Positions 7,924 to 16,422 of a stretch of DNA of 64,000 nucleotides are shown here, one piece after another. Position 1 is the first letter of the stretch. Each line of letters starts with the position of its first letter. The DNA is from Nereida sp024640765 (lineage in GTDB: Bacteria > Pseudomonadota > Alphaproteobacteria > Rhodobacterales > Rhodobacteraceae), in the NCBI GenBank assembly GCA_024640765.1, contig JAHEEK010000002.1:131258-195257 (forward strand), in the 5' to 3' direction. The notes under the pieces are model-generated. The model was not told where the DNA came from and did no database searches. It saw only the letters and a list, made by a program, of their open reading frames with translations. A program made the position numbers and the translations under genes.

Positions 7924-8598
7924 ATGGAACACGCAGCAGATTTCTCAATGTGGGCGCTATTCGTGCGCGCAACGATCACCGTAAAACTCGTCATGATCAT
8001 CCTGATTATCGCCAGTTTTTGGGCGTGGTCGATTATCGTTCAAAAGACAATCCAGTACCGCAAAGCGCGCGCAGAGGCCGCGAAATTTGATCAGGCTTTT
8101 TGGTCTGGCGCCCCGCTTGACGGTTTATTCGATGAGATCGGACCCGCGCCCGAAGGCGCATCAGAAAAGATTTTCGCCTCTGGCATGCTTGAATGGCGCA
8201 GGTCTCACCGAACGGATGGTGGTTTGATCGCAGGTGCGACCAGCCGCATTGATCGTGCCATGGACGTGGCGATCAACCGTGAAGCCGAAGAACTGCAAAA
8301 GGGCCTGACCGTATTGGCCACTGTTGGTTCCGCATCACCGTTCATCGGGTTGTTTGGAACCGTTTGGGGTATCATGAATGCCTTTATCGAGATCGCAGAA
8401 CAGCAAAACACCAACCTTGCAGTTGTAGCCCCTGGCATTGCTGAGGCGCTTTTGGCGACAGGTCTGGGCCTTCTCGCCGCGATCCCTGCGGTTATCTACT
8501 ACAACAAGCTTAGCGCAGACAGTGACCGAATTGTCGGCAATTACGAGGCGTTCTCTGACGAGTTTGCTACGATTTTGTCGCGCCAGTTGGACAGCTAA
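7924..8598 (+). CDS. tolQ: Tol-Pal system proton-channel subunit TolQ
   Basis: Inner-membrane MotA/ExbB-family protein that forms, with TolR, the proton channel energising TolA. At 224 residues it has a membrane helix near residues 15-40 (VKLVMIILIIASFWAWSIIV), a cytoplasmic loop, and two more helices near 125-150 and 165-190 (TVGSASPFIGLFGTVWGIMN and EALLATGLGLLAAIPAVIYY). The GLFGTVWGIM element is diagnostic. A 100-base gap with a hairpin separates it from ybgC, so it may have its own promoter. tolR starts three bases after the stop. Confidence 0.96.
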   Translation: MEHAADFSMWALFVRATITVKLVMIILIIASFWAWSIIVQKTIQYRKARAEAAKFDQAFWSGAPLDGLFDEIGPAPEGASEKIFASGMLEWRRSHRTDGGLIAGATSRIDRAMDVAINREAEELQKGLTVLATVGSASPFIGLFGTVWGIMNAFIEIAEQQNTNLAVVAPGIAEALLATGLGLLAAIPAVIYYNKLSADSDRIVGNYEAFSDEFATILSRQLDS

Positions 8599-8601
8599 GC
8601 C

Positions 8602-9084
8602 ATGGTTGCGGGAACAATCAAAAAAGCCGGTGGGAGTGGTCGCGGCCGCCGCCGCGGTCGTGCACAGCCGATGGCAGAAATCAACGTAACGCCTTTTGTT
8701 GATGTTATGTTGGTCTTGTTGATCATCTTCATGGTCGCGGCACCCTTGCTGACGGTTGGGGTGCCTGTTGAGTTGCCTAAAACTGCGGCCACTGCGCTTT
8801 CATCGGACAATGAAGAACCACTGACGGTGACGCTGACCGCTGATGGCGTTGTGATGATCCAAGAAACCGAAGTTGAACGCGAAGCACTGATTGGGCGCTT
8901 GCAAGCCATCGCCACCGAGCGCAGTGATGATAAAATTTTCCTGCGTGCTGATGGGGCGAACACCTATGCAAATGTTGCAGAAATCATGGGTGCTTTGAAT
9001 GCGGGTGGCTTTTCGAACATTGGCCTTGTGACAGACATTGGCGGCCCCACGCTTGATAGTGTGACGCCGGTGCAGGAGCAGTAG
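8602..9084 (+). CDS. tolR: Tol-Pal system protein TolR
   Basis: ExbD/TolR-family inner-membrane protein with one helix and a periplasmic domain; it works with TolQ. At 160 residues it has a basic Gly/Arg-rich N-terminus, then AEINVTPFVDVMLVLLIIFM (about 28-47), where the helix Asp (FVDVMLVL) is the proton-carrying residue. The periplasmic part follows (KIFLRADGANTYANVAEIMG). Confidence 0.96.
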   Translation: MVAGTIKKAGGSGRGRRRGRAQPMAEINVTPFVDVMLVLLIIFMVAAPLLTVGVPVELPKTAATALSSDNEEPLTVTLTADGVVMIQETEVEREALIGRLQAIATERSDDKIFLRADGANTYANVAEIMGALNAGGFSNIGLVTDIGGPTLDSVTPVQEQ

Positions 9085-9093
9085 GCACGCCTG

Positions 9094-10206
9094 ATGCGCA
9101 CGGGCTACATCATATCCGGAGTGGGTCACGCGGGCCTTATCGGCTACCTTCTTTTGGGGCCGATCTTTTCTGCTGATCCGCCGCCTTTTGAGGATGTGGA
9201 GGTAAGCGTTATTTCCTTGGCTAAGTTTGACGCGCTCACCAATCAAACACCCCCTGAAACGCCGATGCAGATTACGGCACCGGAAGCTGTTGTTGCACCG
9301 CCTCCTGAACCCACGCCTGAGCCTGCGCCGCAGCCTGTGCCTGAACCTGTCCGGCCCCAAACGCCTGAGCCTGTGCGCCCGACCCCGCCGCCTGATGCCA
9401 CGCCCGATGTGAGCCAGATTGCGCCACTGCCACAGACGGATGTGACCGATGAGGCACCCGAAGAACCCAGACCGCCAGCTCCCCCGCCTGAGCCGCAAGT
9501 GAGTATCATTATTGATGCGTCCAAGCGCCCCAAAGCGCGACCTGCGCCACGTATTGCACCCCAAGCGGTTGCCCCACCGCCCCTTGATGCGACCATCGCG
9601 GATCAAACCCAAGACGCGGTCGTAGAAACGAATGCTCCTGATGCGCTGCCAAGTACCCAAAGCGATGCCCAGCAAGCAACGGCCCCTGAAGAGGCTGCGC
9701 CCGAAGTCGTGACGGAAGCAGAAGAAGCAGGTGGCGCGCCAACCCATTCAATTCGCCCACCCGCGCGTCCCAATAGGCCTGTGGCACCAGTGCAAGCAGC
9801 CCAGTCTGAGGTGGCGTCCGAGGCCGATGCGGCTGCGCAAACTGCTGAAACCACAGATGCTGCGCCTGCAAGCGATGCGCCCGTTGGTCCACCAATGACC
9901 CAAGGCGAGCGCCAGTCGCTTGTTGGTCAGATACAGAACAAATGGGCTGTTCCGCCGCGCGTGATCAGCGACCAAGTCGTTATCACCGTCCGCTTTGCGG
10001 TGGGGGAAGACCGGCGTCCAATTTCAGGCTCCGAAGAGTTGATCAGCGGCTCGGGAAGTGCTGATCTAAATCAGATTGCATACCGTGCAGCGCGAAGTGC
10101 GATTTTCCGCGCAGGGGCACAGGGCTTTGATTTGCCTGATGGCAAATACGATCAATGGAAAGACATTGAGATTACCTTTAACCCGTCAGGCCTGCGCCTG
10201 AAGTAA
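9094..10206 (+). CDS. tolA: TolA-like energy-transducing protein, proline-rich
   Basis: Spans the periplasm from TolQR to TolB/Pal. The 370-residue protein has one N-terminal membrane helix (YIISGVGHAGLIGYLLLGP), a long Pro/Glu/Ala-rich stalk (about residues 50-270) and a C-terminal domain (about 275-370: MTQGERQSLVGQIQNKWAVP, then VITVRFAVGEDRRP). The low-complexity proline stalk replaces the long alpha-helical stalk of E. coli TolA, as is usual in Rhodobacterales. Identity rests on the C-terminal fold pattern and the position between tolR and tolB. Confidence 0.92.
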   Translation: MRTGYIISGVGHAGLIGYLLLGPIFSADPPPFEDVEVSVISLAKFDALTNQTPPETPMQITAPEAVVAPPPEPTPEPAPQPVPEPVRPQTPEPVRPTPPPDATPDVSQIAPLPQTDVTDEAPEEPRPPAPPPEPQVSIIIDASKRPKARPAPRIAPQAVAPPPLDATIADQTQDAVVETNAPDALPSTQSDAQQATAPEEAAPEVVTEAEEAGGAPTHSIRPPARPNRPVAPVQAAQSEVASEADAAAQTAETTDAAPASDAPVGPPMTQGERQSLVGQIQNKWAVPPRVISDQVVITVRFAVGEDRRPISGSEELISGSGSADLNQIAYRAARSAIFRAGAQGFDLPDGKYDQWKDIEITFNPSGLRLK

Positions 10207-10224
10207 TGAATGAGGGATAGGTTT

Positions 10225-11556
10225 ATGAGGCAGTTTATTGGTGCCATTTTGTTTGCAGCGTCCGCGACCCTTGGATGCATCGCCCCCAGCACAAGCGTGG
10301 CACAGACCCTGCGGCTTGAGATTACGGACGGCGTCATTGAGCCGCTGCCTTTTGCCTTGCCAACCTTCATTTCCGAGACATCCAACGCAGGTGAGATGGC
10401 CCTGCAAATCAGTGGTCTGGTCGCAGATGATTTGCGCGGCACTGGATTGTTCCGCCAAATCCAGCCGGAAGCGTTCATTAGCCAAATCAGCGCGTTTGGC
10501 GCACCTGTGCAATACCCCGATTGGCGCGCGATTAATGCCCAAGCGCTGATCACGGGTGCAGTTTCAGTCAGTGGCAATGGCCGCGTGACCGTTAAGTTCC
10601 GCCTGTATGATGTATTCACCGGCTCCGAGTTGGGCCAAGGCCTTCAGTTTGTCGGCACCACTGATGGCTGGCGCCGTATCGCCCATAAAGTGGCCGACGA
10701 GGTTTATGCGCGCATCACTGGCGAGGGCCCTTATTTTGACAGTCGCGTTGTTTTTGTTGGCGAAACCGGCCCCAAAGAGAACCGTGCCAAACGTCTTGGG
10801 ATTATGGATTTTGACGGTGCAAACGTTCAATACCTGACGGATAGCAGCGCCATTGTTCTTGCACCGCGGTTTTCTCCTGACGGTGAACGGGTGCTCTACA
10901 CCAGCTACGAGACAGGCGTCCCGCGCATCTACGTGTTGGACGTGGGCCGCGTGTCACGGCGCGCGCTTGATGTTCCTGACGGCTCCATGAGTTTTGCGCC
11001 GCGTTTTGCGCCCGATGGACGAACTGTGGTGTTCTCGCTTGCAACTGGGGGCAACACGGATCTCTATACCCTTGATGTGCGCACCAATGCGCGTACACGC
11101 CTGACGTCGACCCCAGCTATTGAAACGGCCCCAAGTTATTCACCTGACGGGCGCAGCATTGTGTTCGAAAGCGACCGCTCAGGCTCGCCGCAACTGTATA
11201 TTATGCCCGCCACAGGTGGTGAGGCGCGCCGCATTAGCACAGGTGCGGGGCGCTACGGCACGCCAGTTTGGTCGCCTAAGGGGGATTTGATTGCCTTTAC
11301 CAAGCAAAATCGTGGCCGGTTCCATATTGGTGTGATGCGGACAGATGGCTCTGAAGAGCGGCTTTTGACCGCGTCCTTCCTTGATGAGGGCCCAACGTGG
11401 TCGCCCAACGGTCGGGTCATTATGTTTACCCGTGAAACCCAAGGGGCCAATGGCGCGCCTGCGCTTTATTCAGTGGATATCTCGGGGCGTAATCTCGCAA
11501 AAGTGCGCACTCAAACAGCGGCATCTGATCCTTCATGGTCGCCTTTACAGCGCTGA
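10225..11556 (+). CDS. tolB: Tol-Pal system periplasmic beta-propeller TolB
   Basis: Periplasmic protein that binds Pal and links it to TolA. ATG 10225 is preferred over the in-frame ATG 10210 because GAGGGA lies just upstream and the product then begins with a good signal peptide (MRQFIGAILFAASATLGC to about residue 28, VAQT). The mature protein has the TolB N-domain (ISGLVADDLRGTGLFRQI) and WD40-like repeats such as FSPDGERVLYTSYE, FAPDGRTVVFS, YSPDGRSIVFESDRSGSPQL and WSPKGDLIAFT. The product is 443 residues, the normal length. Confidence 0.96.
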   Translation: MRQFIGAILFAASATLGCIAPSTSVAQTLRLEITDGVIEPLPFALPTFISETSNAGEMALQISGLVADDLRGTGLFRQIQPEAFISQISAFGAPVQYPDWRAINAQALITGAVSVSGNGRVTVKFRLYDVFTGSELGQGLQFVGTTDGWRRIAHKVADEVYARITGEGPYFDSRVVFVGETGPKENRAKRLGIMDFDGANVQYLTDSSAIVLAPRFSPDGERVLYTSYETGVPRIYVLDVGRVSRRALDVPDGSMSFAPRFAPDGRTVVFSLATGGNTDLYTLDVRTNARTRLTSTPAIETAPSYSPDGRSIVFESDRSGSPQLYIMPATGGEARRISTGAGRYGTPVWSPKGDLIAFTKQNRGRFHIGVMRTDGSEERLLTASFLDEGPTWSPNGRVIMFTRETQGANGAPALYSVDISGRNLAKVRTQTAASDPSWSPLQR

Positions 11557-11618
11557 TGTGCTAATTTGGCACCAAACAACAACAATAATTGCAGCTCATC
11601 TAAGACAGGACATCACTT

Positions 11619-12143
11619 ATGAAGACGTTGACAAAATCAGCACTGCTTATCGCGGGCATGTCATTGGCCGCCTGTAGTAACGGCACCCTATTCGGCTCTG
11701 GCGGGGGTGTCGGGGGCAGTGGAAATGGCGCGTTCGGTGCCAACGGTGGGGTGGGTGTCAGCGCACTTGATCCCGCGTCCGTCGGTTATTTCAACGAGAC
11801 CGTGGGCAATAAAATTCTGTTTGATGTGGATCAAAGCACGTTGAACGCATCGGGGCGCTCTATTCTGGACGGTCAGGTGGCTTGGCTGCGTGCCAACCCT
11901 GCGTTTGTCGCGGTGATTGAAGGTCACGCGGATGAGCAGGGCACGCGTGAGTATAACTTGGCCCTTGGTGCGCGGCGCTCTAATGCGGTGCGTGAATATC
12001 TGGTCAGCCAAGGTATTGCAGGTACGCGCCTGCGTACGCTGACATATGGCAAGGAACGCCCGTTTTCTGCGTGTTCGACCGAGAGTTGTTATGCGCAAAA
12101 CCGCCGCGCAGTGACCATCTTGTCCGGATCAGGCACAAGCTGA
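11619..12143 (+). CDS. pal: Peptidoglycan-associated lipoprotein Pal
   Basis: Outer-membrane lipoprotein that binds peptidoglycan and TolB. The signal sequence ends in a lipobox, LAAC, with the lipidated cysteine near residue 19. A Gly-rich spacer is followed by the OmpA-like domain (about 65-174): ILFDVDQSTLNASGRSILDG and EGHADEQGTREYNLALGARR, which contains peptidoglycan-binding residues. Its TGA overlaps the cpoB ATG by one base. Confidence 0.97.
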   Translation: MKTLTKSALLIAGMSLAACSNGTLFGSGGGVGGSGNGAFGANGGVGVSALDPASVGYFNETVGNKILFDVDQSTLNASGRSILDGQVAWLRANPAFVAVIEGHADEQGTREYNLALGARRSNAVREYLVSQGIAGTRLRTLTYGKERPFSACSTESCYAQNRRAVTILSGSGTS

Positions 12144-12958
12144 TGCGGGCGCTGCGGGTTGTTGCAATATGTGCCGCGCTACTGCCCTTCGGGGCAGCGC
12201 TAAGCGCCGAAACTTTGGGGGATGTGCGGGCGGATCTGTCCCGACTTGCCGCCGAAGTCAACAGCCTGCGCGCCGAACTATCTGCCACCGGCAGCACCAA
12301 TCCGCTTGCGGGGGATGTTTCTACTCTTGCACGCATCGAGACCCTTGAGGCGACCTTGTCACAGCTGACCGCAAAGACCGAGCAACTGGATATTCGCATT
12401 AATTCGGTGGTGCGTGATGGAACAAACCGCCTTGATGATTTGAACTTCCGGATCTGTGATCTTGATCCTGCCTGTGACATCGCCACCATCGGGTCGACTG
12501 CCGTATTGGGCGGCGTTGAAGTTGTGGAACCCGCTACGAATGTGGTGGTTCCAGAGCAAAATGACGTTTCACTGGCTATTGGTGAGCTGACAGATTTTGA
12601 GCGGGCTGAGGCGGCGCTCACCTCAGGTGACTTTCGTAGCGCCGCGGACCAGTTTGCGACCTTTACTGAGACCTACCCAGGCGGGCCGCTAGAGACCCGC
12701 GCCAATTTGTTGCGCGGCGATGCACTTGCGGGGCTGGGTGATATGGCACCGGCTGCGCGTGCCTATCTTGATGCGTTTTCTGGTGCGCCAAGTGGTCCTG
12801 AGGCTGCCCCTGCGCTGTATAGGCTTGGCACATCCCTCGCGGATTTGGGCCAAACATCTGAGGCCTGTGTTACCCTGGGTGAGGTCACTAGCCGTTTTGC
12901 CTCTGCCCCCGAAGCTGCCCAAGCGGCGGCCGCGCGTTTGAACATGGGCTGCGAATAG
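12143..12958 (+). CDS. cpoB: Cell division coordinator CpoB (YbgF)
   Basis: Periplasmic protein that ties Tol-Pal activity to peptidoglycan synthesis at the septum. From ATG 12143 (overlapping the pal stop) it has 271 residues. It has a signal peptide (to about residue 24, ALSAE) and a coiled-coil region (DVRADLSRLAAEVNSLRAEL, TLEATLSQLTAKTEQLDIRI). The C-terminal tetratricopeptide repeats run from about residue 145 (DFERAEAALTSGDFRSAADQ). An earlier in-frame start at 12071 would overlap pal and lose the signal peptide. Confidence 0.93.
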   Translation: MRALRVVAICAALLPFGAALSAETLGDVRADLSRLAAEVNSLRAELSATGSTNPLAGDVSTLARIETLEATLSQLTAKTEQLDIRINSVVRDGTNRLDDLNFRICDLDPACDIATIGSTAVLGGVEVVEPATNVVVPEQNDVSLAIGELTDFERAEAALTSGDFRSAADQFATFTETYPGGPLETRANLLRGDALAGLGDMAPAARAYLDAFSGAPSGPEAAPALYRLGTSLADLGQTSEACVTLGEVTSRFASAPEAAQAAAARLNMGCE

Positions 12959-12961
12959 GGC

Positions 12962-14194
12962 GTGGTTTCAACGGCTGTTTTGATCGACAAACTGGATCAG
13001 CTCTATGGCTGGGAACCGCCTGCATTGATCGGTGTGGCGGTATCTGGTGGGTCTGACAGCCTTGCTCTGTTGCACCTGTTGAACGATTGGGGACGTGCAA
13101 AGATTGTTGCGGCCACGGTTGATCATGGTTTGCGAAAAGAGGCGGCTGAGGAGGCTGCTTATGTTGGCCGCATTTGTGCCGCTCTTAATATTCCTCATGA
13201 TACGCTGCGTTGGACCGCATGGAACGGCAGCGGCAATGTCCAAGACGAAGCGCGCCGTGCGCGTTATGGCCTTTTGGCGCGGTGGGGTAAAAAGCGCGGT
13301 GTTGATTTTGTGACACTTGGTCATACCCGCGATGATGTCGCTGAGACATTCTTGATGCGGCTCGCTCGCAAATCAGGTGTTGATGGTTTGGCCGCAATGG
13401 CCGCACGCGCTAACAAAAACGGGATGCGTTTTGATCGCCCGCTGTTGGATGTGAGCCGTGCCGACCTTCGCCACTACTTGCATGAAACAGGTGTTGCGTG
13501 GGTTGATGATCCTTCCAATGACAACGATGCATTTGACCGCGTAAGGGCACGCCAGCTGCTTGAAAATTTGGGTGAAATGGGGATCACGTCTGATGTGTTG
13601 GGCAGTGTCGCTGCTAAGTTGCGTGCTGAGCGGTCCGCCTTGGGGCAAGCCGTCTATGAGCTTGCTGACCGGATCACACACGAGGAAGCAGGCGACGTCA
13701 TCATTGACGCCAAACGGTTCTCTATTGCGCATCCTGAATTGCAGCGCCGCCTGTTGAACGTTGCCCTTCAATGGGTGGCCAGTGCGGATTACACCCCGCG
13801 CCATGATGCCCTTATGGAAGTCGCGCAGGCGATCGATATGCGACAGACCAAAACGCTTCACGGCTGTTTGATTACGGCCGGTGCAGCAGATATTCGCATT
13901 GGCCGTGAATTTAACGCGGTTTGGGATGCAACCGCCCAACCGAGCGCACTGTGGGATGGTCGCTGGCAGCTTACAGGTCCGGCTGAATTGGGCGACGAGG
14001 TGCGCGCATTGGGTGAAGAAGGCTTGGGCCAGTTGCCTGACTGGCGCGCAGCGGGATTGCCGCGCCGTTCATTGATGGCGTCACCATCTGTTTGGCGCGC
14101 AGACCGGCTAATTGCCGCTCCTTTGGCCTCATTTAATGCCGCATGGAGCGCAAAATGCGCGACATCTTACATCAGTTCCCTTTTAACGCATTGA
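12962..14194 (+). CDS. tilS: tRNA(Ile)-lysidine synthetase TilS
   Basis: Adds lysine to C34 of the tRNA-Ile2 anticodon so that it reads AUA instead of AUG. The N-terminal PP-loop ATPase motif VSGGSDSLALLHLL lies near residues 28-41, with VDHGLRKEAAEEA and LGHTRDDVAETFLMRLARKS further on. The start is GTG 12962, three bases after the cpoB stop. The 410-residue length is normal for alphaproteobacteria. Confidence 0.95.
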   Translation: MVSTAVLIDKLDQLYGWEPPALIGVAVSGGSDSLALLHLLNDWGRAKIVAATVDHGLRKEAAEEAAYVGRICAALNIPHDTLRWTAWNGSGNVQDEARRARYGLLARWGKKRGVDFVTLGHTRDDVAETFLMRLARKSGVDGLAAMAARANKNGMRFDRPLLDVSRADLRHYLHETGVAWVDDPSNDNDAFDRVRARQLLENLGEMGITSDVLGSVAAKLRAERSALGQAVYELADRITHEEAGDVIIDAKRFSIAHPELQRRLLNVALQWVASADYTPRHDALMEVAQAIDMRQTKTLHGCLITAGAADIRIGREFNAVWDATAQPSALWDGRWQLTGPAELGDEVRALGEEGLGQLPDWRAAGLPRRSLMASPSVWRADRLIAAPLASFNAAWSAKCATSYISSLLTH

Positions 14195-14283
14195 AGTTGG
14201 GGATGTAGTCTCTATTTTAAGACCTAACAGTTATGCACGCCCTTTAGGGGGTGATGCGATTCCCCACATTGAGGAGACCTCCC

Positions 14284-16197
14284 TTGGGTAACGCGCGAAA
14301 TTTCGCCTTTTGGATCGTTCTTGGCCTGCTTGTGCTGGCCCTATTCCAACTTGTTGGAGGCGGCCAAAGCACGGCAAACAGCTCTGAAGTTAGCTATTCT
14401 CAGTTTGTAGACGCCATTGAAGGTAACGAAGTGGCCAATGCCCGCGTTGACGGTGAACGCGTCACATACCGCGGGACCGATGGCCGTGATTACACAACGA
14501 TCATGCCGCGCGACGCGGAAGTGACTGATCTTCTGTTGGCCAGCGACATTCCGTTTGAGGCAAAATCACAAGAAACCAGTGGCTTCCAAGCGCTGCTCTT
14601 TAACCTGTTGCCAATCCTGTTGCTGATCGGTGTGTGGATTTTCTTCATGCAGCGCATGCAAGGTGGCGGCAAGGGCGGGGCGATGGGCTTTGGGAAATCA
14701 AAAGCTAAGCTGCTGACCGAAAAACATGGCCGTGTGACGTTTGATGACGTTGCAGGTATCGATGAAGCTAAAGAAGAGCTCGAAGAGATTGTTGAGTTCT
14801 TGCGCAACCCACAAAAATTTAGCCGTTTGGGCGGTAAAATCCCCAAAGGGGCGCTTCTTGTTGGCCCTCCGGGTACAGGTAAAACCCTTCTCGCGCGTGC
14901 AATCGCGGGTGAGGCTGGTGTGCCCTTCTTTACTATTTCGGGGTCGGACTTCGTTGAGATGTTCGTCGGTGTTGGTGCGTCGCGTGTCCGTGACATGTTT
15001 GCGGACGCCAAAAAGAACGCGCCTTGCATTGTGTTCATCGATGAAATTGACGCAGTCGGACGCGCGCGTGGTTCGGGCTACGGCGGCGGCAACGACGAAC
15101 GCGAGCAAACGCTGAACCAGCTATTGGTTGAGATGGACGGCTTTGAAGCAAATGAAGGCGTTATTATCGTTGCGGCTACGAACCGTCGTGACGTGCTTGA
15201 TCCGGCGTTGCTGCGTCCTGGTCGATTTGACCGCCAGGTCACTGTGCCTAACCCAGACATCAAAGGTCGTGAGAAAATTTTGGGTGTGCATGCACGCAAA
15301 ACACCGCTTGGCCCTGATGTTGACCTGCGCATTATTGCACGCGGCACGCCTGGTTTCTCGGGCGCCGATCTGGCGAACCTCGTGAACGAGTCTGCCTTGA
15401 TGGCAGCGCGTGTTGGACGCCGTTTTGTAACGATGGAAGATTTTGAGTCGGCGAAAGACAAAGTCATGATGGGTGCAGAGCGCCGCAGCATGGTTATGAC
15501 AGCTGAACAAAAAGAAATGACCGCATATCATGAAGCAGGCCACGCCATCGTTGGTATAAGTCTGCCGAAATGTGATCCTGTTTATAAGGCCACGATTATT
15601 CCGCGCGGTGGTGCTTTGGGCATGGTGATGAGCCTGCCTGAAATGGACCGTCTCAACATGTTCAAAGATGAATGCCACCAACGTCTTGCCATGACTATGG
15701 CCGGCAAAGCGGCGGAAATCTTTAAATATGGCGAGGATGCTGTGTCAAATGGACCCGCTGGCGACATTCAGCAGGCTAGCCAACTGGCCCGTGCGATGGT
15801 GCTACGTTGGGGCATGTCTGACAAAGTTGGTAACATCGACTATGCAGAAGCTGCTGAAGGATACTCTGGCAATACCGCTGGTTTTTCGGTCTCGGCTAAT
15901 ACCAAAGAGCTGATCGAGGAAGAAGTACGCGGGTTTATCCAACGTGGCTACGACAAAGCAGCTGAGATTATTCGGGAAAAATCCGAAGAGTTCGAGCGCC
16001 TTGCCCAAGGTCTGTTGGAGTACGAAACGCTGACTGGTGAAGAAATCAAGCGTGTGATGCGCGGCGAACCACCACATCTGAGCAACGATGAGGATGACAA
16101 GGACGATGGTTCTGCACCATCAGTCACAGCTGTGCCGAAAGCCAAGCGTCGCAAGCCGTCCTCTGGTGATGAGGGTGGCTTGCCCGCGCCGACTTAA
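14284..16197 (+). CDS. ftsH: ATP-dependent zinc metalloprotease FtsH
   Basis: Membrane-anchored AAA+ protease that degrades misfolded membrane proteins and regulators. TTG 14284 is preferred as start: GAGGAGA sits just before it and the product MGNARNFAFWIVLG matches the family N-terminus, giving 637 residues; the frame is open from 14251. Two membrane helices (about 7-24 and 103-122) flank the periplasmic part. Walker A GPPGTGKT is at 194-201, Walker B IVFIDEID near 249-256, the SRH region at RRDVLDPALLRPGRFDR and the zinc site HEAGH at 416-420. A terminator follows. Confidence 0.97.
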   Translation: MGNARNFAFWIVLGLLVLALFQLVGGGQSTANSSEVSYSQFVDAIEGNEVANARVDGERVTYRGTDGRDYTTIMPRDAEVTDLLLASDIPFEAKSQETSGFQALLFNLLPILLLIGVWIFFMQRMQGGGKGGAMGFGKSKAKLLTEKHGRVTFDDVAGIDEAKEELEEIVEFLRNPQKFSRLGGKIPKGALLVGPPGTGKTLLARAIAGEAGVPFFTISGSDFVEMFVGVGASRVRDMFADAKKNAPCIVFIDEIDAVGRARGSGYGGGNDEREQTLNQLLVEMDGFEANEGVIIVAATNRRDVLDPALLRPGRFDRQVTVPNPDIKGREKILGVHARKTPLGPDVDLRIIARGTPGFSGADLANLVNESALMAARVGRRFVTMEDFESAKDKVMMGAERRSMVMTAEQKEMTAYHEAGHAIVGISLPKCDPVYKATIIPRGGALGMVMSLPEMDRLNMFKDECHQRLAMTMAGKAAEIFKYGEDAVSNGPAGDIQQASQLARAMVLRWGMSDKVGNIDYAEAAEGYSGNTAGFSVSANTKELIEEEVRGFIQRGYDKAAEIIREKSEEFERLAQGLLEYETLTGEEIKRVMRGEPPHLSNDEDDKDDGSAPSVTAVPKAKRRKPSSGDEGGLPAPT

Positions 16198-16220
16198 GCC
16201 AGCTTTATGTGCTAATTTTG

Positions 16221-16257
16221 AAAGCCCCGTCGATGATTTCGGCGGGGCTTTATCTTT
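16221..16257 (+). terminator. Rho-independent terminator after ftsH
   Basis: AAAGCCCCGTCG pairs with CGGCGGGGCTTT and is followed by a T-rich tail (TATCTTTT). It starts 23 bases after the ftsH stop and ends the tolQ-ftsH transcription block. Confidence 0.9.
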
Positions 16258-16422
16258 TCGGACGGGCGACTACCCCAGCTGAGAATGATGCAAATTGGAA
16301 ACTTCGTATACGGCGGTGGACGGTGACGCGCCGTAAATTGTCGGAATCGACGGGCGTGATTTCAAATGATGGCTCTACCAACGACTCAACGAAACGTGGA
16401 CATCAATAGGGAACCCTGCGCC

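Noticed and set aside
9240..9520. Possible tandem DNA repeat in tolA
   Set aside because: The repetition comes from Pro/Glu codons of the stalk; unit length and sequence are not regular.
8800..9747. A 315-codon minus-strand frame opposite tolR and tolA
   Set aside because: It is extremely Arg/Gly-rich because it is the reverse of the Pro/Ala-rich TolA stalk, so it is a composition artefact.
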